The position numbers and the translations under genes were made by a program. This document shows positions 27,319-34,366 of a stretch of 64,000 nucleotides of DNA, piece after piece. Position 1 is the first letter of the stretch, and every line of letters starts with the position of its first letter. Origin of the DNA: CAYLJJ01 sp964384025 (GTDB taxonomy: Bacteria; Myxococcota_A; Bradymonadia; UBA7976; UBA1532); assembly GCA_964384025.1 (NCBI GenBank), contig CAYLJJ010000017.1:1-64000 (forward strand), read 5' to 3'. The notes under the pieces are model-generated. The model saw only the letters and a list, made by a program, of their open reading frames with translations. It did no database searches and was not told the DNA's origin.

Positions 27319-28017
27319 CTAATCCTGAGGTTTCATCCCCCAGATCAAGAGGAGGAGATAGAGGGGCACCATCAGGAGGCCAAGGGTGGGGGCGTTGAGC
27401 CCCGCTCGATCCTCTGAATCCAAGAACAGCACGCGAGCCCCAGGGGACAAGCCAACATGCTCTCGATAGAGAGGCAGGAAAGGTCCTTCCATCTCTCCCC
27501 CAACGCTCCGCTGTACGCTCTGGACCCTCTCTCGTAGGCGTCCTGTAATGCGCAACGCGACTCCCTCTGGGGGCTCTGGCAGGATCACCAGCAAACGCCC
27601 CTCATAGGGAGCGAGGGGCAGGAGCGCTCGCTCGCCCTCTCTCCCTCGGATGATGTAAAGGGCTTCTAAGAGAGGACGACCCTCTACAGTAGCGAAGCCT
27701 GAGGGGACCTCCTCTTGAAGAAGATCGATAGGGCGCAGGAGAGGGTAGCCTCGCTGAGCTTCATAGAGTAGATGAAGGAGCGCCGAGAGGCTCAACGCGC
27801 TAAAGAGGAGGAGCAGCGTCCGCCGTGCACCTTTGGAAAGCCGAGAGGGATGTCGAGGGCGTAGGCTCAGTGCGGGGAGCCCGAGAGAGAAGAGGGCCAA
27901 CGAGACGCCGATCAGCACTGCATCCCGTTTGAGCGCACCTGAGGCCAAGAGATGAAGCATCAAACCGCTGCTCAAACCGAGCAAGCTGCTGAGGATCAAC
28001 CAGGAGCGGGCTTTCAT
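27319..28017 (-). CDS. hypothetical integral membrane protein
   Basis: A 232-residue protein of unknown family. It has three predicted membrane helices in the first 120 residues (WLILSSLLGLSSGLMLHLLA, DAVLIGVSLALFSLGLPAL, TLLLLFSALSLSALLHLL), an extramembrane beta-rich region of about 90 residues, and a C-terminal helix (LLMVPLYLLLLIWG). The ATG at 28017 is chosen because any longer start would have to run through the promoter and the antisense of the tRNA-Pro gene (the antisense translation GVRGFEPPTTC is the well-known tRNA artefact). Only AGAGAG is available as a ribosome site. Some similarity in layout to E3-ligase-like or NfeD-like membrane proteins, but no confident match. Confidence 0.6.
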   Translation of the reverse strand: MKARSWLILSSLLGLSSGLMLHLLASGALKRDAVLIGVSLALFSLGLPALSLRPRHPSRLSKGARRTLLLLFSALSLSALLHLLYEAQRGYPLLRPIDLLQEEVPSGFATVEGRPLLEALYIIRGREGERALLPLAPYEGRLLVILPEPPEGVALRITGRLRERVQSVQRSVGGEMEGPFLPLYREHVGLSPGARVLFLDSEDRAGLNAPTLGLLMVPLYLLLLIWGMKPQD

Positions 28018-28094
28018 CTCTCTATTGGGCGTTGTGTAGAGAGGAAGCGCAAGTCCTCTCAGGAGGCTCAGCACCGGCGCTTCAAAAAAACTGA

Positions 28095-28123
28095 TTGACA
28101 GCTCTAAAGATGGCCTATATTTT
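28095..28123 (+). promoter_or_regulatory. sigma-70-type promoter of tRNA-Pro
   Basis: A perfect -35 TTGACA (28095-28100) is followed by TATATT (28116-28121, 15-bp spacing) or TATTTT (28118-28123, 17-bp spacing). Between it and the tRNA lies a GC-rich CGCGCC discriminator, typical of stable-RNA promoters under stringent control. The tRNA begins 15 bases after the -10. Confidence 0.65.
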
Positions 28124-28137
28124 TCGCGCCGTCCTCT

Positions 28138-28211
28138 CGGGGTGTAGCGCAGTCTGGTAGCGCACTTGCATGGGGTGCAAGTGGTCGGAGGTTCAAATCC
28201 TCTCACCCCGA
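28138..28211 (+). tRNA. tRNA-Pro (anticodon GGG)
   Basis: A 74-base cloverleaf. The acceptor CGGGGTG pairs with CACCCCG, the D arm contains GCGCAGTCTGGTAGCGC, the anticodon stem CTTGC/GCAAG encloses ATGGGGT (anticodon GGG, reads CCC and CCU), and the T arm is GGAGGTTCAAATCCTC. The discriminator is A; CCA is not encoded. Very similar to proteobacterial tRNA-Pro. Confidence 0.95.
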
Positions 28212-28214
28212 CAA

Positions 28215-28246
28215 AAGCCGTGAGCTTCAGCTCGCGGCTTTTTTTT
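28215..28246 (+). terminator. intrinsic terminator after tRNA-Pro
   Basis: A hairpin with stem AAGCCGTGAGC/GCTCGCGGCTT (one T-G wobble), loop TTCA and a run of eight T follows the tRNA after three bases. It lies only 21 bases before the surE start codon. Confidence 0.85.
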
Positions 28247-28267
28247 ATCTCTTTCACGAGCAGGCTC

Positions 28268-29017
28268 TTGAACTCCAAGCCTCTGATTCTCCTCAGCAAT
28301 GATGATGGTTTTGGCGCCCCTGGTCTCCTGGCTTTGGAGGCCGCCCTTCAAAATCTAGGGAGCGTCGCCGTCTCTGCCCCTGATCGGGAGCGCTCCGGCT
28401 CCTCTCGTGGCATCTCTCTGAGTGAACCTTTGCGGATTCACCACCACGGAGAGCTGCGTTGGAGCACGACAGGGACTCCTTCAGACGCGGTCTATCTCGC
28501 GCTCTACAAGCTTCTACCACGACGCCCTGATCTGGTGGTCAGCGGTATCAACCCAGCCCCGAACCTGGCCTGTGATGTTCACTACTCTGGGACCGTCGCA
28601 GCCGCCCTTGAGGGGGCGATGGCAGGGATCCCCTCGCTGGCGGTGAGTCAGATGGGCGCCGAGGGAGGCTTTGAGGCTGCAGCCTCTCTGGCTTGTCAGA
28701 TGGCGCAGCGGCTCTTGAGTTGGGGAGAACCTCTGCTCCTCAACCTAAACGTTCCCCAAGAGCCCCTTGGACTCCGTTGGGTACATTTGGGGCGCCGAGA
28801 CTATCACCACTCGGTGATCGAGCGTCAGGGTCCTCGCGGTCGTTCCTATTACTGGGTGGGGGGGCGCTTGGGCTCTAAGCCCTGTCCGGGTGCTGATATT
28901 GAGACGGTGGCCTCCGGTTGGGCCTCTCTCACCCCCATCAGGCTCAATCAAACAGATGATGATGCTCTGGCACGGCTCAGGGCTCGTGAGGAGCGAGATG
29001 CAGAAGCTGAACAGTAA
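28268..29017 (+). CDS. surE: 5'-nucleotidase SurE
   Basis: A 249-residue stationary-phase survival phosphatase that dephosphorylates nucleoside monophosphates. Family marks: LILLSNDDG (metal-binding DD near the N-terminus), TTGTPSDAVYLAL, VVSGINPAPNL, HYSGTVAAALEG and LLNLNVP. No ATG is available; TTG at 28268 is the best start because longer frames run through tRNA-Pro and its terminator. The gene's end overlaps the next start by 20 nt. In E. coli surE sits near pcm and nlpD; here a DUF368 gene and an NlpD-like gene follow, echoing that order. Confidence 0.9.
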   Translation: MNSKPLILLSNDDGFGAPGLLALEAALQNLGSVAVSAPDRERSGSSRGISLSEPLRIHHHGELRWSTTGTPSDAVYLALYKLLPRRPDLVVSGINPAPNLACDVHYSGTVAAALEGAMAGIPSLAVSQMGAEGGFEAAASLACQMAQRLLSWGEPLLLNLNVPQEPLGLRWVHLGRRDYHHSVIERQGPRGRSYYWVGGRLGSKPCPGADIETVASGWASLTPIRLNQTDDDALARLRAREERDAEAEQ

Positions 29018-29969
29018 GGGCCTCGCCCGAGGGATGATGGGTGGGGTGCTTATGGGCCTCGCCAACCTGGTGCCAGGGATCAGCGGTGGCACCATGCTGG
29101 TAGCCGCTGGGGTCTATCAGGAGTTCATCAACGCCATCGCCGAGATCACCACCCTTCGTTTCCGTCTGCGCTCTATGATCCTCCTGGGCTCTGTGGGGAT
29201 CTCAGCGGGCTTGGCGATCCTCCTCTTGGCGGGCTGGGTCAAGGGCTTGGTCGTCGATCACCGTTGGCTGATGTATAGCCTCTTTATCGGCTTAACCTTG
29301 GGCGGCGTTCCTGTGGTCTGGAAGATGATCAAGCGCCCAGACCGGGCCACCTGGATCGGCGCAGCCCTGGGGCTCCTGGGGATGTCTGTCCTGGCCCTCT
29401 TTCAGAGCAGTGGGAACGCAGGGGGAGGCAGCAATGAGGGGATCTTGATGATGTGGTTGGCGGGGGTGGTGGCCGCTGGTGCGATGATCCTCCCTGGCAT
29501 CAGTGGGGGTTACCTCTTCTTGATCATGGGCGTCTATGTGCCCATCTTGGGTGCCATCGATCAGCTCAAGTTGGCTCTCAAAGCGGGAGATATTGGAGCG
29601 GTGATGGGTCCAGGGCTCAACGTCATCCTCCCTGTGGGGATCGGCGTAGTCATCGGCGTCGCTGTGGTCTCCAACTTGCTCAAGCGGCTCTTGGACCGCT
29701 ACGAATCGGGCACCCTTGGGGTTCTCTTGGGGCTCCTGGTGGGTGCCGTAGTGGGTCTCTGGCCCTTTCAACAGGGGATCGCTCCTGCCATTGGCCAGAG
29801 CTTTAAGGGGCAGCTCGTCACCGCTGAGCTGCTCAGCAAAATCCCCCCACACAAATACCCCACCCAGTTCTTTCAGCCAGGGTTCACAGAGATCATGGGC
29901 GCCTTAGGGATGATCCTCCTTGGTATCATCTTGACGCTGTTGGTGGCGCGCCTAGGAAAAGAGAGCTGA
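28998..29969 (+). CDS. DUF368 membrane protein (PopT-type undecaprenyl-phosphate translocase)
   Basis: A 323-residue polytopic protein. The start at 28998 has GAGGAG just upstream. The two DUF368 signature repeats are visible: GLANLVPGISGGTMLVAAG near the N-terminus and AGAMILPGISGGYLFLIMG in the second half, each followed by hydrophobic helices. DUF368 proteins have been shown to recycle undecaprenyl phosphate across the inner membrane, which supplies carrier lipid for peptidoglycan and polysaccharide synthesis. It is translated in overlap with surE, and its stop overlaps the next start (CTGA). Neighbouring peptidoglycan hydrolase context fits a cell-wall role. Confidence 0.92.
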   Translation: MQKLNSKGLARGMMGGVLMGLANLVPGISGGTMLVAAGVYQEFINAIAEITTLRFRLRSMILLGSVGISAGLAILLLAGWVKGLVVDHRWLMYSLFIGLTLGGVPVVWKMIKRPDRATWIGAALGLLGMSVLALFQSSGNAGGGSNEGILMMWLAGVVAAGAMILPGISGGYLFLIMGVYVPILGAIDQLKLALKAGDIGAVMGPGLNVILPVGIGVVIGVAVVSNLLKRLLDRYESGTLGVLLGLLVGAVVGLWPFQQGIAPAIGQSFKGQLVTAELLSKIPPHKYPTQFFQPGFTEIMGALGMILLGIILTLLVARLGKES

Positions 29970-30598
29970 AGCTGCTGGACTCTAAGGGCCTGCTCCTGCT
30001 CAGCCTGCTTACGCTGAGCTGTGGGGGCTCTGAACCTAAACCTGAGCCTTCAGGTCGTTGGTATCGAGTCAAGCGAGGAGACAGCATCTATAAGATCTCC
30101 AAGCGTGAGGGGATCCCCGCCAAAGAGATCATCAAGCAAAACGCTCTCAGCGATCCTGACCGCTTAAGGCCAGGCCAAGAGCTGTTTTTAGCTGCTCCTC
30201 AAACCCACTCCGAGAGAACACGCTTTGTCTGGCCGCTGAAGTCTTGGGTCTTCAGCAGCGGCTTTGGGGAGCGCCGAGGGCGACGGAGGCATAAAGGGAT
30301 CGACCTCGTCGCACCCTCAGGTACGCATATCTATGCTGCTGCTGACGGTGTGGTGATCTACAGCGACAACAAGCAGCGGGGCTATGGAAACTTGGTGATC
30401 TTACGTCATTCAGCGCTGTTTACGACGCTCTATGCCCACAACCGAAAGAACCAAGTTGATGAGGGGGATGAAGTCAGGCAAGGTCAGATGATCGCTGAGG
30501 TGGGCAGCACGGGCCGCAGCACCGGTGCACACCTTCACTTTGAGATCCACTATAAAGGCCGCGCTCGGGATCCTCTCCACTACCTCCCTGCGCGTTAA
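29966..30598 (+). CDS. LysM-M23 peptidase lipoprotein (NlpD-like), CTG start
   Basis: A frame with no in-frame ATG, GTG or TTG near its beginning encodes a complete lipoprotein from CTG at 29966: a hydrophobic signal with lipobox SLLTLSC, a LysM domain (RWYRVKRGDSIYKISKREGI) and an M23 domain with HKGIDLVAP, the HAH-type LYAHNR and HLHFEIH. The CTG overlaps the DUF368 stop as CTGA, like an ATGA coupling, and AGGA lies eight bases upstream. Only an internal ATG at 30350 would otherwise be available, and this would delete LysM, signal and the first metal ligand. NlpD-type proteins activate amidases in division; the two Zn-binding motifs here (HxxxD, HxH) suggest it could be active. Length 210 residues. 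Confidence 0.8.
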   Translation: MKLLDSKGLLLLSLLTLSCGGSEPKPEPSGRWYRVKRGDSIYKISKREGIPAKEIIKQNALSDPDRLRPGQELFLAAPQTHSERTRFVWPLKSWVFSSGFGERRGRRRHKGIDLVAPSGTHIYAAADGVVIYSDNKQRGYGNLVILRHSALFTTLYAHNRKNQVDEGDEVRQGQMIAEVGSTGRSTGAHLHFEIHYKGRARDPLHYLPAR

Positions 30599-30609
30599 GG
30601 AAAATAGAG

Positions 30610-31122
30610 ATGAAGCTTAAGGAGATGGTTCGGGATATCCCAGACTTTCCCAAACCCGGCATCCTCTTCGCTGACATCACCCCCATCTTGGCTGATGGGG
30701 AGCTCTTCGCGGAGGTGATCGATGCTCTCTCAGCCCTCGTGACCCTGAGCGGTGCCAACAAGATCCTGGCGATTGAATCCCGAGGCTTTATCTTTGGCGC
30801 TCCTGTGGCTCGTGATCTTGCTTTGCCCTTGATCCCTGTCCGCAAACCGGGCAAACTTCCTGCCAAGGTTGTACGGGTCGAGTATGCGCTTGAGTACGGC
30901 ACGGACACTCTTGAGATGCACGCAGACGCTTTGTCTCCAGGTGATCGTGTGGTGGTGATCGATGATCTTCTCGCCACAGGGGGCACGGCTGAGGCTGCCT
31001 GTATATTGGCGGAGGGACAGGGAGCAGATGTGGTCAGCCTCCTCTTCCTCATCGAGCTGCCCCCTTTGGGGGGGCGGGCAAGGCTCTCTCCTCGAGCGGT
31101 GAGCTGCCTTGTTACTTGTTGA
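30610..31122 (+). CDS. apt: adenine phosphoribosyltransferase
   Basis: A 170-residue purine-salvage enzyme converting adenine and PRPP to AMP. Family motifs: IPDFPKPGILFADITPIL at the N-terminus, IESRGFIFGAPVA, RKPGKLPA and the PRPP-binding VVVIDDLLATGGTAEAA. The ATG has AAGGA eight bases upstream. It lies 11 bp after the LysM-M23 gene, and tRNA-Arg begins 4 nt after its stop codon, so they may share a transcript. Confidence 0.97.
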   Translation: MKLKEMVRDIPDFPKPGILFADITPILADGELFAEVIDALSALVTLSGANKILAIESRGFIFGAPVARDLALPLIPVRKPGKLPAKVVRVEYALEYGTDTLEMHADALSPGDRVVVIDDLLATGGTAEAACILAEGQGADVVSLLFLIELPPLGGRARLSPRAVSCLVTC

Positions 31123-31126
31123 ATGA

Positions 31127-31200
31127 GCCTTCATAGCTCAGGTGGATAGAGCACAGGTTTCCTAAACCTGGGGTCGCAGGTTCAAGTCCTGCTGAGGGTA
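31127..31200 (+). tRNA. tRNA-Arg (anticodon CCT)
   Basis: A 74-base cloverleaf. The acceptor GCCTTCA pairs with TGAGGGT (two G-T wobbles), the D arm is AGCTCAGGTGGATAGAGC, the anticodon stem CAGGT/ACCTG encloses TTCCTAA (anticodon CCT, reads AGG), and the T arm is GCAGGTTCAAGTCCTGC. Discriminator A, CCA not encoded. No promoter of its own is evident in the 4-nt gap after apt. Confidence 0.93.
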
Positions 31201-31206
31201 CTCATC

Positions 31207-31243
31207 AAAAAAGGCCTGGACAGATTGTCCGGGCCTTTTTTTT
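31207..31243 (+). terminator. intrinsic terminator after tRNA-Arg
   Basis: The hairpin AAGGCCTGGACA / TGTCCGGGCCTT with a 3-base loop (GAT) and one T-G wobble is followed by T8. It ends the surE-to-tRNA transcript and, with A-rich flanks on the left arm, may also work for the convergent gene. Confidence 0.85.
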
Positions 31244-31281
31244 GATCAACAAAGGTAGAGGATCCCAGCCATCTCAACTCC

Positions 31282-32115
31282 CTAATCATCAAAGACCGCA
31301 GGCTCCTCACCCAACTCTTGAACAATCTTGACCCCCTCCAGGCGTGCCCCAGCGCTGAGAGCATCTTTAAAGTTGGTCCCTCTGAAGGTCGCCTGTCGGA
31401 GATCAGCGCCGCTGAAATCAGCGCTCCCCAAATTTACATCCACAAACCAGGAGCCTCGCAGATCAGCGCCTCTAAAGTCAGCTGTCCTGAGATCTGCAGC
31501 ACGCAGCTGTACGCCTCGAAAAGTCCCCCCTCGGAAATCTGCGCGCTTTAGCTCTGCGCCGCTCAAGTTGGCCTCGCTGAGATCCGCTCCGCGTAGACCT
31601 TTATGGTCGCTCAGGCGCCCCGCTAGGGTTTTATAGCGGCCAGAGAGTTCTCGTTCTGAGCTGGTCAGGCGAGCGACATGCTCATTGGCACCTCTAAGGC
31701 GAGCGGCGAGGATAGAAGCGAAGTTGCGGTAGAGCTTATAGGCCAAATCGGCGTCAAACTCCCGCAGTTGGGACTCACGTAAGCCCAAGAGGATCGTACG
31801 TCCGATGGAGATAGCACGAGCGGATCGTGGGGAGGAGTCGATAAGCCCCATCTCTCCAAAACAATCGCCCATCTCTAAGATCGCCAGCTCCTCCTCTTGA
31901 AGGAGCCCCAAGCTGCGAGTGATACGCACCTCTCCTGAAAAGATGATGAACATCACGTTGCCAGGCGCACCCTCTCGGAAGATCACCTGACCATCCTCTA
32001 AGATCTGGCGCTCCGTGACCTTGCGGAGGACTGCGATCAGCTCCGAGTCATTGAAACCGTGAAAGACTGAGATGCGCTCTCGCAGGCGATTGAGCCGATC
32101 AAGGGAGATCTTCAT
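31282..32115 (-). CDS. cyclic-nucleotide-binding domain fused to pentapeptide repeats
   Basis: A 277-residue cytoplasmic protein. Residues about 15-130 are a cNMP-binding (CAP/PKA-R type) domain with EGAPGNVMFIIFSGEVRI and FGEMGLIDSSPRSARAIS (the phosphate-binding cassette). After a helical segment, residues about 180-270 form a pentapeptide-repeat helix (A[DN]LSxA, ADFRGG, ADLRG, ANLGSADFSG). No HTH is seen, so it is not an ordinary CRP regulator. The ATG at 32115 is taken as the start; a TTG 18 bases upstream directly follows AAGGAG but is too close to it. The start overlaps the end of the protease gene upstream. Function unknown; probably a nucleotide-controlled scaffold. Confidence 0.85.
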   Translation of the reverse strand: MKISLDRLNRLRERISVFHGFNDSELIAVLRKVTERQILEDGQVIFREGAPGNVMFIIFSGEVRITRSLGLLQEEELAILEMGDCFGEMGLIDSSPRSARAISIGRTILLGLRESQLREFDADLAYKLYRNFASILAARLRGANEHVARLTSSERELSGRYKTLAGRLSDHKGLRGADLSEANLSGAELKRADFRGGTFRGVQLRAADLRTADFRGADLRGSWFVDVNLGSADFSGADLRQATFRGTNFKDALSAGARLEGVKIVQELGEEPAVFDD

Positions 32116-34249
32116 GAGGGGAGGTATCGGCAAACTCCTTATTAAAGCTGAGGGAGCGTTTGCCGCTCGCTAGAAGCCAGAAGATCAAGAGGAGCAGTAG
32201 AGGGCCGGGCAGCTCTCCTCTGGAGCCTTGGCTGCAGGCCCGGCCGCTCATCAAACGATGGCAGCCTTCATCCAGCTCGCCGTCACAATCATTGTCCAAA
32301 CCATCACCACAGATCTCCTCTAGGTTGGGAGCGCGATGTTCATTTCGATCATCACAGTCCAAGGGCGCACAGCTCCCATCACCATCCCGATCTTGACAGG
32401 CGCAGCCCTCATTCAGCTCACCATCGCAGTTATTGTCCAGGCCATCCCAACAGCGCTCCTCCTGTTTTGGAGAGATCTTGGGGTTGAGATCATCACAGTC
32501 CCCCTCCTCAGGGCAGAAGCCATCCTGATCTCGATCAGGACAACCAGGGCGACCGCAAGGGGGCTCGAGTAGACCATCACAGTCATCATCTAAGCCGTTA
32601 CAGCGCTCTGGAGCACCCGGGAAGATCGATGGGTCCAGATCCTCGCAGTCCTCTCCAGCGCAGCTCCCGTCTTGATCTTGATCGAGACAGCCACAGACCG
32701 CTGATGAGAGACCAGATTGTTGGCAGCGCTCAAGCCCTGGACAGTCCTGATCAAGCTCGCAGAGGCTTCGGCAGCGCCCATCGTGGTGGCAGCTCAGCCC
32801 TGCTCCACACTCCAAGGCTTCTTCCCAGCCTCGATCGACGCAGGGCTCCGCGAGCGCTAAACCGAGGCTCTCTCGACAGCGCGCTCCTCCCCAAGGGGTC
32901 TCTCCACAGGCGCTCTCCTCTGGACATGCTTGACCTAAGAGTGAGCAGTCTGAGGGGAGGCAGCGCTCCCAATGCGAGGCGCAGCGTCGAAAGCCGCAAG
33001 TGCTCATCACCCGCTCCTCCCCCGGACACTCTTGCTGTAGGCAGAGGAGTAGAGATCTCAGCTCAGGATCCTGCTCCCCTTGCTCACACCACTCCAAACA
33101 GCTCTGATCTGAGAGAGGGCAGAGTCGAGCACAGTCCATCATCAGCGCCTCACAAGCTTCTCTGAGAGCTTGCCCTTGCTCACAGCGCAGTGACTCTACA
33201 GTGCAGTGGCGCTCTAAGCAGCGCTGATCGTTGGGGGTCTCAGAGCAATTCTCAATGAGACAGGAGTAGAGGGCGTTAAAACCCTGCCGCGCGGAGGGAG
33301 AAGCATCATCGTAACAGTCAGAGAGGCAGCTATAGCTGCTCCCACATCCTTCAAAGCAGCGCAAGGTCACAGGACAGGAGGCCTCTCCCCCACAGCGCTC
33401 TGGGTGGCAGCGATCCCCGACACAGGCCTCAGGACAGGAGCAGATCAGGGGCTCCACCTCACAGGAGCCTCCCCCTCTCATCTGTGCCTCAATCCAGGGT
33501 AGATAGGAATCCACCCTTATCTGAATCGAGCCCCCCGAGCAGGGGATCTCCTCATCCCCAGAGCTGGCGCTGTTGATCCCCGCCAGGCGCCAGCCTCCTT
33601 CAGCGCGCAAAAGCGCCGGGCCTCCAGAGTCTCCAAAGCAGACCCCAGTGCCCTGCGCTTGGCTGAGAAAGGAGCGCTCTTGTAGCTCAAGAAGCTGAAG
33701 GGTCGTGGAGCGCTTAAGCCCCCCCTCGCTCTGCCCTGAACCATCAGAGACACCATAGCCTACAAAGAAGATCGGGCTCATCAAGGAAGCTTCCCAGCGT
33801 GAGAGCATGGGGATCGGGAGAATCTCCAGGGGATCGCTGAGCTGAATGAGTCCCAGATCATGAAGAGGGAGTATGCTCTCTGAAGAGAAGCCTGGATGGA
33901 TATATACCCCTTGAGTGGGGATCAACTCTCCCTCAACGGGGAGGTTGTCCCAGCCTCCCCGGCTGTTGGGTCCCAGATAGAGGTGGATGGCGGAGAGGCT
34001 CTCTTGATCCATCTCATCCAAACAGTGAGCCGCTGTGAGTATCCAGTCGGGAGCGATGAGGGTTCCTGTACAGAAGGAGCCTGTATAGAAGCCATCTGGA
34101 AAGAGTAGGGTCAGGGCGCCGACAGCAGGCCAGCCCGGCTCTAAGTCACCCCCAACGATGGGGGCCTCCTGAGTTTGCAGTTGGATCTCCTCTATTTCGG
34201 TACAGGCATGGAAGAGGAGCAGAAGAGAGATGAGCAGAGCACGCAGCAT
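32099..34249 (-). CDS. trypsin-like serine protease with MopE-type repeats and MYXO-CTERM-like tail
   Basis: A 716-residue secreted protein. A lipobox (LLLLFHAC) follows the start ATG at 34249, chosen because the signal begins there. IVGG starts a chymotrypsin-fold protease with the full triad: TAAHC, HDLGLIQL and GVCFGDSGGP. A Cys-rich middle region of about 250 residues follows, then three copies of a D[RQ]DxDGxC...DCDD...CNGLDDDCDG motif resembling MopE metal-binding repeats. The C-terminus has a Cys-containing GRACS, a hydrophobic stretch LLLLLIFWLLA and KR, resembling MYXO-CTERM, though an extra 18-residue polar tail follows. It is probably surface-anchored. Divergent from the 34367 gene. 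Confidence 0.88.
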   Translation of the reverse strand: MLRALLISLLLLFHACTEIEEIQLQTQEAPIVGGDLEPGWPAVGALTLLFPDGFYTGSFCTGTLIAPDWILTAAHCLDEMDQESLSAIHLYLGPNSRGGWDNLPVEGELIPTQGVYIHPGFSSESILPLHDLGLIQLSDPLEILPIPMLSRWEASLMSPIFFVGYGVSDGSGQSEGGLKRSTTLQLLELQERSFLSQAQGTGVCFGDSGGPALLRAEGGWRLAGINSASSGDEEIPCSGGSIQIRVDSYLPWIEAQMRGGGSCEVEPLICSCPEACVGDRCHPERCGGEASCPVTLRCFEGCGSSYSCLSDCYDDASPSARQGFNALYSCLIENCSETPNDQRCLERHCTVESLRCEQGQALREACEALMMDCARLCPLSDQSCLEWCEQGEQDPELRSLLLCLQQECPGEERVMSTCGFRRCASHWERCLPSDCSLLGQACPEESACGETPWGGARCRESLGLALAEPCVDRGWEEALECGAGLSCHHDGRCRSLCELDQDCPGLERCQQSGLSSAVCGCLDQDQDGSCAGEDCEDLDPSIFPGAPERCNGLDDDCDGLLEPPCGRPGCPDRDQDGFCPEEGDCDDLNPKISPKQEERCWDGLDNNCDGELNEGCACQDRDGDGSCAPLDCDDRNEHRAPNLEEICGDGLDNDCDGELDEGCHRLMSGRACSQGSRGELPGPLLLLLIFWLLASGKRSLSFNKEFADTSPHEDLP

Positions 34250-34366
34250 AAGAGAGTGTAACGGTGATCTTGGGGAGAGATCATGAGCAAGTTGAACTCT
34301 CAGCCATTGCCTCTCAAAAAATCTGAGGATATGACTTTGGGACACTCCCAAGAGAGAAGAATCATC

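Noticed and set aside
28166..28267. Longer start of surE overlapping tRNA-Pro
   Set aside because: It would run through the tRNA 3' half and its terminator; the SurE family begins just before LILLSNDDG.
28018..28299. Longer start of the membrane-protein gene, reading through the antisense of tRNA-Pro
   Set aside because: GVRGFEPPTTCTPCKCATRL is the standard antisense-tRNA translation; the real start is downstream at 28017.
30350..30598. An 82-residue stand-alone protein starting at the ATG 30350
   Set aside because: It would begin in the middle of an M23 domain; the upstream frame encodes the rest from CTG.
32160..33490. Several plus-strand frames opposite the protease/MopE gene
   Set aside because: Low-complexity shadows of the DxDxDG and Cys-rich coding sequence; no starts with ribosome sites.
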